This document shows positions 18,425 to 28,158 of a stretch of 48,848 nt of DNA, in pieces (position 1 is the first letter of the stretch; every line of letters begins with the position of its first letter). The stretch covers positions 1 through 48,848 of the forward strand of contig CAIUVX010000092.1 in the NCBI GenBank assembly GCA_903902705.1, given 5' to 3'. Under the pieces are notes generated by a model. The model searched no databases. It was not told where the DNA came from and saw only the letters and a program-made list of their open reading frames with translations. Origin of the DNA: an uncultured Methylococcales bacterium. GTDB taxonomy: Bacteria; Pseudomonadota; Gammaproteobacteria; Methylococcales; Methylomonadaceae. Position numbers and translations under genes: made by a program.

Positions 18425-19048
18425 ATGAAAAAAACCTTACTGCTTATTTTACTCATCCTATTAACCGCCTGTAGCAAATCGGAAAAGGTTTTTGACAAAC
18501 TTCCCGCTGATGCTGTCATTCTGGCGTTTGGTGATAGCCTGACGTATGGCACGAATGTCAATGAAGAGCAGAGTTATCCGAATGTCCTCGAACAACTGAG
18601 TTCTCATTCGGTGATAAATGCGGGTGTGGCAGGTGAAATCAGTGCTGACGGTTTGACGCGTTTGCCCGCTGTGTTAGATGAGGAACATCCGCAACTCTTA
18701 ATTTTAATGCACGGTGGCAATGATATTTTACGCAGAATTCCGCATGAACAAACCGTCGCTAATCTAACGGCAATGATTGCTGAGGCGAAAAAACGTAACA
18801 TTAAAGTCGTGATGTTAGGCGTACCAACTCTTGAACTATTTTCTGCGGTGGGATTTTTTTCGTTAGAAAGTGATCCACTTTATCAACAAGTGGCTAAGGC
18901 TGAAAAAGTGCCGATTGATTTAAGCTCTTTGCCTGAGATTATCTCCAACCGTGAGTTAAAATCAGACCAAGTGCATCCTAACGTGCAAGGTTATCAACGT
19001 CTGGCAGACGCTATTTTCAAACTGTTAAAAAATACGGGAGCTTTGTGA
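18425..19048 (+). CDS. SGNH/GDSL-type esterase lipoprotein
   Basis: A TesA/arylesterase-like hydrolase anchored as a lipoprotein. The start ATG 18425 gives MKKTLLLILLILLTACSK, a lipoprotein signal peptide with lipobox LTAC; the longer upstream frame has no such logic. The SGNH blocks are in order: ILAFGDSLTYGTNV (nucleophile Ser), NAGVAGEIS (Gly), MHGGNDILRRI (Asn) and SDQVHPNVQGYQRLA (Asp and His). Product is about 207 residues. It would hydrolyse acyl esters or thioesters in the periplasm. The EamA transporter gene follows after 31 bp in the same orientation. Confidence 0.88.
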   Translation: MKKTLLLILLILLTACSKSEKVFDKLPADAVILAFGDSLTYGTNVNEEQSYPNVLEQLSSHSVINAGVAGEISADGLTRLPAVLDEEHPQLLILMHGGNDILRRIPHEQTVANLTAMIAEAKKRNIKVVMLGVPTLELFSAVGFFSLESDPLYQQVAKAEKVPIDLSSLPEIISNRELKSDQVHPNVQGYQRLADAIFKLLKNTGAL

Positions 19049-19079
19049 TAACTATTAGTCTTATAAGTCGGGCTATCTA

Positions 19080-19961
19080 ATGCGTATTGCTTTAGCCTAT
19101 CTCAGTGTCATTTTACTGTGGGCAACAACGCCACTGGCGATTAAATGGAGCATTGAAAGTGCGGGGTTTTTATTTGGCGTAACGGCGCGAATGGCTATCG
19201 GAACACTGTGTGTGCTGTTGGTGTTGCTGTTATCAAAACACCGTTTAGTTTGGCATGGTAAAGCACAATTGACCTACACGGCGGTGGCATTGCAAATTTA
19301 TGGCTCAATGTTGGTAATTTATTGGGCAGCGCAGTTTATTCCGTCGGGTTGGATTTCGGTTATTGCAGGATTAACGCCACTGATTACCGCTTTATTAGCC
19401 GCCTTGTGGTTAGGTGAGCAAAGTTTAACGTGGGGTAAATTGTTATCCTATTTTATGGGCATCGCTGGTTTGTTGATTATGTTCGGCTCGGCATTAGATT
19501 TGAACCATGATGCAGTGCTAGGTATGGCTGGGGTGTTGTTTGGCGTGTTTTTACAGGCTTTTAGCGCGGTATGGGTTAAACGCATTGATGCAAAATTACC
19601 TGCGTTGGTGCAGGTTGCAGGTGGTTTGTTATTAGCACTATTGGCGTATATACTGACTTGGCGAGTAGTTGGCGAACAGTTGCCAACCGAAGTATCCTTT
19701 ATTAGTTCAGCTTCCATTCTGTATTTAGGCGTAGTAGCAACTACGCTGGGTTTTGTTCTCTATTATTATTTGCTCACGCAATTGGAAACCACGCAAGTGG
19801 CGTTAATTACGCTGGTGTGTCCTGTCATGGCGTTGCTGTTAGGTCATACGATTAATCATGAACTGCTCACGCAAAAAATTATCATCGGCACGGCTCTGAT
19901 TCTCACGGCACTGTTTATTCATTTATTTTTTGATCGGTTTTTGCGACTGAAAAAGCAATAA
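19080..19961 (+). CDS. EamA/DMT family transporter
   Basis: A 293-residue inner-membrane protein with ten predicted helices in two five-helix EamA halves. Typical DMT motifs are present: LLWATTPLAIKWSIE in helix 1, WISVIAGLTPLITALLAALWLGE at the end of the first half, and TTQVALITLVCPVMALLLGH near the end of the second. The family exports or takes up metabolites such as amino acids, nucleotides or sugars; substrate cannot be told from sequence. It is probably cotranscribed with the esterase gene upstream. Confidence 0.85.
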   Translation: MRIALAYLSVILLWATTPLAIKWSIESAGFLFGVTARMAIGTLCVLLVLLLSKHRLVWHGKAQLTYTAVALQIYGSMLVIYWAAQFIPSGWISVIAGLTPLITALLAALWLGEQSLTWGKLLSYFMGIAGLLIMFGSALDLNHDAVLGMAGVLFGVFLQAFSAVWVKRIDAKLPALVQVAGGLLLALLAYILTWRVVGEQLPTEVSFISSASILYLGVVATTLGFVLYYYLLTQLETTQVALITLVCPVMALLLGHTINHELLTQKIIIGTALILTALFIHLFFDRFLRLKKQ

Positions 19962-20093
19962 CCCGCCACTTATGCCAAAATTTGGGGACAAAAAATCATA
20001 ATCGAGAAAATTTTTACGCACTCTAATAGCACGATAATAAGATGGGTTGAGGTATGATTGCCAATTTAACCTATTACTAATTGAGGAATAATA

Positions 20094-20264
20094 ATGTCAG
20101 ATTTTAAAAAATACCGTTGTATGGAATGTGAACACGTTTATGATGAAGAAAAAGGCGATCCTGATAGTGGTATTCCTGCTGGAACACGTTGGGAAGATAT
20201 TCCTGATAGTTGGGATTGCCCAATCTGCGGCGCACCCAAAAGTTTTTTTAAATTGGAAGCCTAA
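20094..20264 (+). CDS. Rubredoxin
   Basis: A 56-residue electron carrier. Two CxxC-type knuckles (YRCMECEHVYD near residues 9-12 and DCPICGAPKSFF near 42-45) bind one iron. The linker contains the family motif GDPDSGIPAGTRWEDIPDSWDCP. A GAGGA ribosome site (20083-20087) sits before the ATG. Single-domain rubredoxins transfer electrons to alkane hydroxylases, oxygen-reducing flavoproteins or other partners; no partner is adjacent. The reading is complete and unambiguous. Confidence 0.95.
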   Translation: MSDFKKYRCMECEHVYDEEKGDPDSGIPAGTRWEDIPDSWDCPICGAPKSFFKLEA

Positions 20265-20380
20265 ACCGCCTAAGTTGTGTACTGCTGCGTACACGGAACT
20301 GATAATTTAGCGTGATAGGCAGGATTTGTTTATGAAAAAAATGGCGTTCACTTTCAATCCTAGCAAAAAGTATAAACATT

Positions 20381-21064
20381 ATGAACGATAAAGAATTAGT
20401 CGCTATTCATGCGGCACAGCAAGTTAAAGACGGTATGTGTGTTGGGCTGGGTACGGGTTCAACGGCAAATTATTTTATTGAAGCCTTGGCAAAACGCTAT
20501 CATGAACAAGGTTTACAAGTCACGGTAGTGGCAAGTTCGGTAGTCAGTACCATTAAAGCGCAACAACTAGGATTGCCTTTGGTCGCTATCGAACACCTTA
20601 AACAGCTTGATCTGTATGTTGATGGTGCTGATGAAGTTGCCCCTGACTTAACGTTATTAAAAGGACGTGGCGCGGATTTAGTGCGCGAAAAATTATTAGT
20701 TCAAGCCAGTGAACAGTTTTGGGTGTTGGTCGATAGCAGTAAATTTGTTAGTCGAATCGGTGAACGCTTTGCTATTCCGATTGAAGTCATGCCATTTGCG
20801 TGGCAGTTGGTTAAGCATAAACTTGAAGCAATCGGCGCGACAGGTGGGCTAAGACAAACTGCCAGTGGTGATGGGCTTGTCGTCACGTCACACGGTAGCT
20901 TAATATTAGATATGAGCTTCGATAGCCAGCTTGATAGTAAGACGCTCAATGAGCTTTTGAACAACACGGCGGGGATTGTCGAACACGGTATATTTTATGG
21001 ACTGACCAGCGCGGTTTTTTGCTCGGTAAATGGTCAAGTACAAGAACAATGGACGAGTCGTTAA
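20381..21064 (+). CDS. rpiA: Ribose-5-phosphate isomerase A
   Basis: Interconverts ribose 5-phosphate and ribulose 5-phosphate in the pentose phosphate pathway. The conserved RpiA blocks are present: VGLGTGSTANYFIEAL near residue 21, LDLYVDGADEVAP, LLKGRGADLVREKLL (with the catalytic Glu) and SHGSLILDMSF. The length of 227 residues fits the family (about 220). The YheT-type hydrolase gene starts inside its last codons, followed by a diguanylate cyclase, giving a three-gene overlapping run. Confidence 0.95.
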   Translation: MNDKELVAIHAAQQVKDGMCVGLGTGSTANYFIEALAKRYHEQGLQVTVVASSVVSTIKAQQLGLPLVAIEHLKQLDLYVDGADEVAPDLTLLKGRGADLVREKLLVQASEQFWVLVDSSKFVSRIGERFAIPIEVMPFAWQLVKHKLEAIGATGGLRQTASGDGLVVTSHGSLILDMSFDSQLDSKTLNELLNNTAGIVEHGIFYGLTSAVFCSVNGQVQEQWTSR

Positions 21065-22041
21065 CATTTAAAGCCGCGTGGTGGTTAAACCACGCGCATC
21101 TGCAAACCTTATACCCTGCATTATTTCGCAAAATCCCATCACCACCCTTACAGCGTGAACGCTTAACCACGCCCGATAATGATTTTATCGACATTGATTA
21201 TTGCGGCACGGGCAACGCGCCGTTAATTATTTTGCTACACGGCTTAACGGGTAGTTCAAAATCTGGCTATATCAAAGGGTTGCAACACGCCTTATTACAA
21301 CAAGGTTTTCGCAGTGTGGCGTTAAATTTTCGGGGTTGTAGTGGTGAATATAATCGTCTAGCCCGCTGTTATCATTCAGGTGAAACCGAAGACATTCATT
21401 TTTTGTATCAAACCTTACGGCAACGTGAACCTAATACAGCTATGGCAGTGTTGGGTTTTTCGTTAGGCGGTAATGTGTTGTTGAAATGGTTAGGCGAACA
21501 AGGCGACCAACTTGATTTATTTGCCGCCGTTGCGGTTTCTGTACCGCTGTTATTAAATGTCTGTGCGACCAAATTGGATAATGGCTTTTCTAAGCTATAC
21601 CGCGCCAATTTACTGCGGGAATTAAAATATTATGTGTTGGCAAAACAAGCAGCACACGAAAAACTGGGTGCGCCACAAGAAGCCGATAAAATAAAACAAC
21701 TGGGCGATTTATCCACCATTCATTCCTTTTGGCAATATGATGATCGCGTGGTTGCGCCACTACACGGCTTTGCCAATGTCCATGACTATTACCAGCGTTC
21801 TAGTTCTCGGCAATTTCTCAAATTAATCACCGTACCGACTTTAGTGATTCAAGCACACGATGATCCTTTCATGACAACTGAGGTGTTACCTGATGCAGAT
21901 GAATTATCGCCGTCGGTGCAGTTAGAAATCACCCAAGGCGGTGGTCATGTTGGTTTTGTTACGGGTAAAAATCCTTTTAAACCTGTCTATTGGTTAGAGC
22001 AACGTATACTGGGATTTTTAAAACAACAATGCCCATCATGA
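21049..22041 (+). CDS. YheT family alpha/beta hydrolase
   Basis: A 330-residue cytoplasmic alpha/beta hydrolase of the YheT/EMB8 type. Motifs: WWLNHAHLQTLYPALF at the N-terminus (family hallmark), LHGLTGSSKSGYIKGLQ, nucleophile elbow GFSLGGNVLLKWLGE, acid loop QAHDDPFM and histidine GGGHVGFV. I start it at ATG 21049, which gives the canonical N-terminus and overlaps the end of rpiA by 16 bp. An ATG at 21019 would only add ten residues read through rpiA. Its natural substrate is unknown for the family. The stop overlaps the next gene start (ATGA at 22038). Confidence 0.9.
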   Translation: MDESLTFKAAWWLNHAHLQTLYPALFRKIPSPPLQRERLTTPDNDFIDIDYCGTGNAPLIILLHGLTGSSKSGYIKGLQHALLQQGFRSVALNFRGCSGEYNRLARCYHSGETEDIHFLYQTLRQREPNTAMAVLGFSLGGNVLLKWLGEQGDQLDLFAAVAVSVPLLLNVCATKLDNGFSKLYRANLLRELKYYVLAKQAAHEKLGAPQEADKIKQLGDLSTIHSFWQYDDRVVAPLHGFANVHDYYQRSSSRQFLKLITVPTLVIQAHDDPFMTTEVLPDADELSPSVQLEITQGGGHVGFVTGKNPFKPVYWLEQRILGFLKQQCPS

Positions 22042-23351
22042 GAAGTAAGCTGAAAAAACGCCTCGCCGTTCATTTGCTTAACGTAGTCTTCTCTATTTAT
22101 TTGCTCATAACGGTATTAATTACCTTAACGCAAATGGGTAGCGAATATAGGCGCGTACAAGATTATGTTGAAACCGATTTAGTAACCACAGAAGCTATTT
22201 TTTCAGAAAGTCTAACCACCGCTGCTTGGACATTTGATACACCTCAGTTAGATGCCAACTTAGAAGGTATGCTAAAAATACCCGCTATTGTGGGTATTAA
22301 AATTGATGGCATGGATAAACCACCCGATTGGAAAAAGCAGTTTCCGATTCGTTTAGGCATAATTTTAGATGACGAGCAGCGCGTTATCCCCATGAATCAA
22401 GCGCAAGACCAGCCCTATTTACATCTAATTGCCCATCGTTTTCAGCTTAAAAAAAATGACATCTTGCTCGGTGAAGTCACGCTATATTCCAGTAATTTTG
22501 TTATTTTTAACTTCATTAAATACAGTTTTTTACTGATTGTCATTGGTGCTGTGGTGAAAACTATCGCGTTGTGGCTATTATTTATGTGGGCATTTAATTG
22601 CTTTCTAGGTAAAAAATTGGCGGTGTTTTGTCAGACAATGGAAGATGCTGATATTGATAATCCTAAAACCCTGTTGTTAACACTGCAAACCGATAACATC
22701 GATGAACTTTGTCGCATTGAACAGGCTTTCAATAGTTTATTAAAGCGGGTTATTGAGAAAAAACAAGCCTTGGATGAACTCAATGCCACGCTAGAACAGA
22801 AAGTGGCATTGCGTACCGAACAACTTCAACAACTCAATGCAGTATTGACACAGTTGTCCATTACTGATGGTTTGACGGACTTGGCTAATCGTCGATATTT
22901 CGATGAGGCGTTAATGAATGAATGTCAACGTGCCGCACGGACTAATCAACCGTTAGCATTGATGATGATTGATGTGGATTTGTTTAAAAAATACAACGAC
23001 CATTATGGTCATCAAGCAGGAGATGATTGTTTGGTGAGTGTTGCTGAGGCTCTTAAAAGTTATGCGCGTCGAGCCAGTGATTTAGTTGCTCGTTACGGTG
23101 GTGAAGAGTTTGCTTTTATTGCCCCCGCAACCAATGAAGCCAGTGCGGTGCATTTGGCACAAACCATTTGCACCGCGTTGGCAAGCCAACAATTACCGCA
23201 TGAGTTATCACCATTAGGCATCGTTACTATCAGTATTGGGGTGGCGGTTTTTGTATCAACGACACCTGAACAGTTGATAAAAAAAGCCGATGAAGCCTTG
23301 TATTGCGCGAAGTTTCAGGGGCGTAATCAAGTGGTACTGAGTGAAGATTAA
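22038..23351 (+). CDS. Membrane diguanylate cyclase with periplasmic sensor
   Basis: Makes cyclic di-GMP from two GTP. About 437 residues: a membrane helix near 8-30, a periplasmic region of about 130 residues, a second helix near 160-185, a linker or HAMP-like segment with a coiled coil (ALDELNATLEQKVALRTEQLQQLN), then the GGDEF domain. The active site reads RYGGEEF, and the inhibitory I-site RASD lies five residues before it, so product feedback is expected. Substrate and metal residues appear in MMIDVDLFKKYNDHYGHQAGD. The start at ATG 22038 overlaps the YheT stop; ATG 22029 is possible. The periplasmic sensor type is not recognised. Confidence 0.9.
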   Translation: MRSKLKKRLAVHLLNVVFSIYLLITVLITLTQMGSEYRRVQDYVETDLVTTEAIFSESLTTAAWTFDTPQLDANLEGMLKIPAIVGIKIDGMDKPPDWKKQFPIRLGIILDDEQRVIPMNQAQDQPYLHLIAHRFQLKKNDILLGEVTLYSSNFVIFNFIKYSFLLIVIGAVVKTIALWLLFMWAFNCFLGKKLAVFCQTMEDADIDNPKTLLLTLQTDNIDELCRIEQAFNSLLKRVIEKKQALDELNATLEQKVALRTEQLQQLNAVLTQLSITDGLTDLANRRYFDEALMNECQRAARTNQPLALMMIDVDLFKKYNDHYGHQAGDDCLVSVAEALKSYARRASDLVARYGGEEFAFIAPATNEASAVHLAQTICTALASQQLPHELSPLGIVTISIGVAVFVSTTPEQLIKKADEALYCAKFQGRNQVVLSED

Positions 23352-23360
23352 CGTGATGGT

Positions 23361-24119
23361 TTATTTCAGACGACTAGCAGATTCATTTGTTAGTCGCTCA
23401 ATGGTTTTATCATCGGTCATTTGCTGTAAAACTGCTTCCACTTTTGGTACAAGGTCAGCGTGTTTTTTATTCAAGTAATGATACGCAGGAAAAGAATCCA
23501 CGGCTGGGCTTAGCATTTTAATATCGGGATATTTTGGCAATAAATTAGCGGTTTGATTGATATCACTAATAACTATATCCACTCTGTTATGCTCCAGCAT
23601 CATGAAGGCTTGCTCTGTCGTTGCTACACCTTCGCTTTCTATGGATAGTGCATTAAGATTGCGTTTTATCATTTTCACTCCACGCAAATAAGCAACGCGA
23701 TAAGGTTTTAGGCTTTGCCAGCCCTGCACAGTAAAATATGTTTCATTCTTGGTATAAACACACGGTGATATAACGGAAATAGGAATATTAACCTTTAGTA
23801 AGTTAGGGTAAGTTTTCTCCAACCCTGCCAGTCTCGCCACTTCACCATCTACCGTGCCGTTATTCGCTAACCATAGTGTTCTTGCTGCGGGAAAATAGAT
23901 AATGCTCATCTCGATATGCAAGCGTTTATAGGCTTGTTCAAGCACTTTTTCAGATAAAGACTGTTTAGAACTATAAAAATTTGCTAAACGGATCATCGGG
24001 TCAGCAAGCACATTTCTAGGTAACGCCACACACATCATTAACATTACCAAGAAACAGCAGGTTGCTTTAGCGTTAATTTTTAACACCTCTCGTCTAAACC
24101 AATAAAAAATAATTTTCAA
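23361..24119 (-). CDS. Periplasmic substrate-binding protein, SBP_bac_3-like
   Basis: A 252-residue exported protein related to amino-acid-type solute-binding proteins. The signal peptide runs to about residue 40 (CFLVMLMMCVALPRNVLADP). The remainder has the two-lobe pattern (LSEKVLEQAYKRLHIEMSIIYFPAARTLWLANNGTVDGEVAR... VDIVISDINQ). No permease or ATPase is nearby, so it may be an orphan sensor rather than a transporter part. It converges on the diguanylate cyclase gene with a 9-bp gap. A signalling link to that cyclase is conceivable but not shown. Confidence 0.78.
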   Translation of the reverse strand: MKIIFYWFRREVLKINAKATCCFLVMLMMCVALPRNVLADPMIRLANFYSSKQSLSEKVLEQAYKRLHIEMSIIYFPAARTLWLANNGTVDGEVARLAGLEKTYPNLLKVNIPISVISPCVYTKNETYFTVQGWQSLKPYRVAYLRGVKMIKRNLNALSIESEGVATTEQAFMMLEHNRVDIVISDINQTANLLPKYPDIKMLSPAVDSFPAYHYLNKKHADLVPKVEAVLQQMTDDKTIERLTNESASRLK

Positions 24120-24311
24120 TTGTAAAGGAGGAATCTAGTTTGTTACACAGAAAGTTTTGTGTCAGAAAAAATCAACATTGCCACAAGAATAGGGCAAAAA
24201 TTGATGTTTTGCTGGGAATGATTTAATTTTTATCCCGCCATTAGCAAAAAATACTACAATGTAACCCATCGAACCTTGCCCACATTCTTTACCCGAACTC
24301 AGGATTAAACC

Positions 24312-26249
24312 ATGTCAGATCATCATATTTACCGTGTTAAGCCAGAAGTCGCTGCTCATGCGCATATTAACGAAGACACTTATTCATCGTTGTATGCGTA
24401 TTCCATTGAGCATCCCGAAGAATTTTGGGCGAAGCAAGCGGAGTTGTTTTTAGAATGGGATGAGCCTTGGCATCGGGTATTGTCTTATGATTATCCCAGT
24501 GCTTATATTCGTTGGTTTGAAGGCGGTAAACTTAATGTTAGTTACAACTGTTTAGACCGCCATTTATCAACACGCGGCGAGCAAGTCGCCATTATTTGGG
24601 AAGGCGATAATCCAGAGGATGACAAAAAAATCACTTATCGTGAATTGCATGAACAAGTGTGTAAATTTGCCAATGTGCTAAAAGGGCTAGGTGTACAAAA
24701 AGGCGATCATGTGTGTATTTATTTGCCGATGATAGCCGAAGCGGCAACGGTGATGCTGGCTTGCACCCGTATTGGTGCGGTGCATTCAATTATTTTTGGT
24801 GGCTTTTCGGCAGAATCGTTAAAAGACCGTATCATCGATGCTGATTGTAAATATCTGGTATGTGCCGATGAAGGTTTTCGCGGCGGTAAAATCGTTCCAA
24901 TTAAAAACACCGTGGATGCCGCTGCTTTAGGTTGCTCAATGTTGGAAAGAGTCATCGTTATTCAAAACAGTGACAATCATATCAATTGGGTTGAAGGGCG
25001 TGATATGTGGTATCACTTATTGATGGACACGGTGTCAGCCGATTGCCCACCTGAACCTATGGATGCTGAAGACCCGCTATTTATTTTGTACACCTCAGGT
25101 TCTACGGGTAAACCCAAAGGCGTACAACACAGTACAGGCGGTTATTTGCTCTACACCGCGATGACCCATAAATATGTGTTCGATTATCACGATGGTGATG
25201 TCTATTGGTGTACCGCTGACATCGGTTGGATTACTGGACATTCTTATGTGATTTATGGCCCTTTGTGTAATGGCGCGACAACGTTATTATTTGAAGGCGT
25301 ACCCACTTATCCAGCGGCAGATCGTTTCTGGCAGGTGATTGATAAACATAAAGTGAATATTTTTTATACCGCGCCGACTGCGATTCGGGCGTTAATGGCA
25401 CAAGGTGATGAATTTGTCACTCGCACTGATCGTAGCAGTTTGCGGATTTTGGGCAGTGTCGGTGAACCAATTAACTCAGAAGCGTGGGAATGGTATTACC
25501 ATGTGGTGGGTGAGGCGCGTTGTCCGATTGTTGATACTTGGTGGCAAACCGAAACGGGCGGCATTTTAATCACGCCCTTACCTGGTGTGACGGGTTTAAA
25601 ACCAGGGTCGGCAACGCACCCATTTTTTGGCATTAAACCTGAAATTATGAGCGAAGACGGGCAGATATTGGAAGGTGAAGCGGAAGGCGTGTTAGTGTTT
25701 GGTTTTCCGTGGCCAGCACAAGCGCGGACTATTCACGGCGATCATCAACGTTTTATCGATACTTATTTTAAAAAATACCCCAATTATTATTTTGCAGGTG
25801 ATGGCGCACGCCGCGATAAACACGGCTATTTTTGGATTACAGGGCGTGTTGATGATGTGTTAAATGTGTCTGGGCATCGTATGGGAACGGCAGAAATTGA
25901 AAGCGCGTTGGATTTACATGAACACGTTGCTGAATCAGCGGTGGTGGGTTTTCCGCATTCGATTAAAGGGCAGGGAATTTATGCCTACGTCACCCTCAAT
26001 GTCGGTATAACGCCATCTGATGAGATGAAAAAAGAGCTAGTTGCTTTAGTCAGACGAGAAATTGGCGTAATTGCCACCGTTGATATTATTCAGTTTGCCG
26101 CTGGTTTACCTAAAACACGTTCAGGAAAAATCATGCGTCGTATTTTGCGTAACGTTGCCGCTAATGATCTAAATAATATGGATGATGTCTCTACGCTGGC
26201 TGATCCTTCGGTAGTTGACGATATTATTGCTAATCGCATCATTACCTAA
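24312..26249 (+). CDS. acs: Acetyl-CoA synthetase
   Basis: AMP-forming acetate-CoA ligase, 645 residues, full length. Motifs: the P-loop-like [21 protein letters not shown] near residue 265, the acetate-pocket tryptophan region [10 protein letters not shown] near 415, [39 protein letters not shown], and the acetylation-site motif [11 protein letters not shown] near the C-terminus. The lysine in that motif is the known site of reversible acetylation in this family. AGGA precedes the ATG. The gene stands alone with about 190 bp of upstream spacer and lets the cell assimilate acetate. Confidence 0.96.
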   Translation: MSDHHIYRVKPEVAAHAHINEDTYSSLYAYSIEHPEEFWAKQAELFLEWDEPWHRVLSYDYPSAYIRWFEGGKLNVSYNCLDRHLSTRGEQVAIIWEGDNPEDDKKITYRELHEQVCKFANVLKGLGVQKGDHVCIYLPMIAEAATVMLACTRIGAVHSIIFGGFSAESLKDRIIDADCKYLVCADEGFRGGKIVPIKNTVDAAALGCSMLERVIVIQNSDNHINWVEGRDMWYHLLMDTVSADCPPEPMDAEDPLFILYTSGSTGKPKGVQHSTGGYLLYTAMTHKYVFDYHDGDVYWCTADIGWITGHSYVIYGPLCNGATTLLFEGVPTYPAADRFWQVIDKHKVNIFYTAPTAIRALMAQGDEFVTRTDRSSLRILGSVGEPINSEAWEWYYHVVGEARCPIVDTWWQTETGGILITPLPGVTGLKPGSATHPFFGIKPEIMSEDGQILEGEAEGVLVFGFPWPAQARTIHGDHQRFIDTYFKKYPNYYFAGDGARRDKHGYFWITGRVDDVLNVSGHRMGTAEIESALDLHEHVAESAVVGFPHSIKGQGIYAYVTLNVGITPSDEMKKELVALVRREIGVIATVDIIQFAAGLPKTRSGKIMRRILRNVAANDLNNMDDVSTLADPSVVDDIIANRIIT

Positions 26250-26330
26250 AAAAACACTTAGTCGACTATCGCATTGAGTTGTGAGGGTCGGCTTACGTTA
26301 CCTTTCCATTAATCAACTAGCCCTTCTCCC

Positions 26331-27041
26331 TTGGAAAAAAAACCAAAAAAAATCAAGCCTGCTTTATCACTGCGGGCGATAGTACGCACTGTGTTGTTTT
26401 ATTTCCTACTGACTTATGTAGTCACATCGGTAGGTAGTTGTATTTTACTGCGCTGGATACCGCCGATTACTTCGATGTTTATGCTGCATCGCCATGTAGA
26501 AGATTTTCCTTCCTTTAAATGGATAGATTACACTTGGGTGAGTGCAAAAAATATTTCCCCTCATGCGTTTACAGCGGTGATTGCCTCAGAAGATCAGCGT
26601 TTTATGCAGCATTTTGGCTTTGATCTTAACGCGATAAGTGCATCAATAGAGGATTATATGGATGGTGAGAAGCTCAGAGGTGCCAGTACCATTTCCCAAC
26701 AAGTCGCTAAAAATTTATTTTTATCGCCCTCGAAAAATTTTATTCGTAAAGGTTTGGAGGTTTGGTTTACGGTATGCTTGGAAGTATTTTGGAGTAAACA
26801 GCGCATTATTGAGGTGTATCTTAATATCGCCGAATTTGGCGATCATTTATTTGGCATAGAAGAAGCTAGCCAACATTATTTTGGCATACCTGCCAAGCAG
26901 CTCAGCCGTTCACAAGCCGCGCTACTTGCCGCTACTTTGCCCAATCCACTGCTTTTAAAAGCTGCTAAGCCTTCAAAGTATGTATTGAAACGGCGAAATT
27001 GGATATTGAGACAAATGCTCAATGTGGCTTACCCGCATTAA
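26331..27041 (+). CDS. mtgA: Monofunctional biosynthetic peptidoglycan transglycosylase
   Basis: GT51 glycosyltransferase that polymerises lipid II into glycan strands. One membrane helix (about residues 15-40) anchors it. Active-site blocks are present: TAVIASEDQRFMQHFGFD (catalytic Glu in SEDQRF), RGASTISQQVAKNLFLSPSKNFIRKGLE, KQRIIEVYLNIAEFGDHLFGIEEASQHYFG and LSRSQAALLAATLPNP. The length of 236 residues matches MtgA. The start appears to be TTG 26331; no closer ATG yields the membrane helix. The stop overlaps the convergent cyclase gene by 4 bp. Confidence 0.93.
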   Translation: MEKKPKKIKPALSLRAIVRTVLFYFLLTYVVTSVGSCILLRWIPPITSMFMLHRHVEDFPSFKWIDYTWVSAKNISPHAFTAVIASEDQRFMQHFGFDLNAISASIEDYMDGEKLRGASTISQQVAKNLFLSPSKNFIRKGLEVWFTVCLEVFWSKQRIIEVYLNIAEFGDHLFGIEEASQHYFGIPAKQLSRSQAALLAATLPNPLLLKAAKPSKYVLKRRNWILRQMLNVAYPH

Positions 27042-27937
27042 GCAATAGAGAATTTAATAAACTCGGCTGGATTTTCAAAACTTGATTGTCCTAAGCTGAA
27101 CCAGCCAGAACCTTGTAGAATTATTTCTTCACGGGTAATGTGCGCTACATTGCCATCATTAAAACGAATATAAGTACCGTTGGTACTTTGATCGACAATC
27201 AAAAATTTATCAAAGCGTAACTCTACTCGAGCGTGTTGTCGAGAAACAAAGCTGTTGCACACGATAATATCGCAGTTATCGCTACGCCCTAACATCATAG
27301 TTCTTCGGTTTGCGTTAATTGTAAACAACTGACCATTGTAGTTTAAGGTTAACTCATACACTTTTTCCTCAAACCGAGGTTTTTGTAGCGTGGCATTAAA
27401 ACGGGTACTCTGCCTATCATCTTCATCCCAAACTACCAGAAAAATAGGATATTTTTCCTGCTTGCCTTTAAGCTCGGCACTCATGATTTGATGCGTTTGA
27501 TTTCGTAGCCTCATTGGTAACGCATCATATACCGCTTGCGTGGTCATAATTTGATCGGTTCTAGCCAGCCCTGCAACACGCGCCGCCACATTAACTGTAT
27601 CACCAAACACATCACCCATTTCTTCAAGCACATCACCATAATGAAAACCCACTCGAATGTGCATCGGGATGCCATTTTCAGGTCGCTTGAGCTGAACTGC
27701 ATTTTGCATGGCACAAGCCGCGTTAAACGCCGCTTCCGCACTCGGAAAGGTACACATAATTTCATCACCAATGGTTTTAATCAGTACACCATGAAACGGG
27801 ATAATTTCATGGGTCATAGTGGCTATACACCATGAGGTTAAGTGACGCGCCTGAGTATCGCCCACACTGTCGTAAAGTGCGGTACTGCCACAAATATCGG
27901 CAAACATCACTGCGAGTTTTTCCATTTGCTGCGACAT
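27038..27937 (-). CDS. Class III adenylate/guanylate cyclase fused to an FHA domain
   Basis: A 299-residue soluble signalling protein. The cyclase domain (residues 1 to about 180) has both metal-binding aspartates (VMFADICGST and KTIGDEIMCTF) and the transition-state motif GDTVNVAARVAG, so it should be catalytically active. The FHA domain (about 210-285) shows MMLGRSDNCDIIV, SFVSRQHARVELR and DQSTNGTYIRF, the phosphothreonine-peptide-binding core. This layout suggests that a Ser/Thr kinase signal controls cAMP production. No kinase gene is in the window. Whether the product is cAMP or cGMP cannot be settled by eye. Confidence 0.9.
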   Translation of the reverse strand: MSQQMEKLAVMFADICGSTALYDSVGDTQARHLTSWCIATMTHEIIPFHGVLIKTIGDEIMCTFPSAEAAFNAACAMQNAVQLKRPENGIPMHIRVGFHYGDVLEEMGDVFGDTVNVAARVAGLARTDQIMTTQAVYDALPMRLRNQTHQIMSAELKGKQEKYPIFLVVWDEDDRQSTRFNATLQKPRFEEKVYELTLNYNGQLFTINANRRTMMLGRSDNCDIIVCNSFVSRQHARVELRFDKFLIVDQSTNGTYIRFNDGNVAHITREEIILQGSGWFSLGQSSFENPAEFIKFSIA

Positions 27938-28066
27938 ATTGAATGAAACCCTCGTATAACTAGAATTAATATGAACGGTTATTTTACATTTTACGCAATT
28001 TTAAACGGAGCGTCGTGATTTGTTGTTCTGTTATTTATGCTATAGCTGAAGCACAATAAAACGATG

Positions 28067-28124
28067 CCGTTCGTGGTGAGCTTGTCGAACCACCACAGCC
28101 CTTCGACAAGCTCAGGGCGAACGG
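28067..28124. repeat. REP element (CCGTTCG...CGAACGG)
   Basis: A 58-bp imperfect palindrome with left arm CCGTTCGTGGTGAGCTTGTC and right arm GACAAGCTCAGGGCGAACGG. This sequence type is widespread as an intergenic repeat in many Proteobacteria. It lies between two minus-strand genes and could also help end transcription from the alpha/beta hydrolase gene. Confidence 0.75.
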
Positions 28125-28158
28125 GTTTTGTAATCATTTTATCCACGGTTAGCTATGT

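Noticed and set aside
20097-20294. Minus-strand open frame of 65 codons
   Set aside because: It is antisense to the clear rubredoxin gene.
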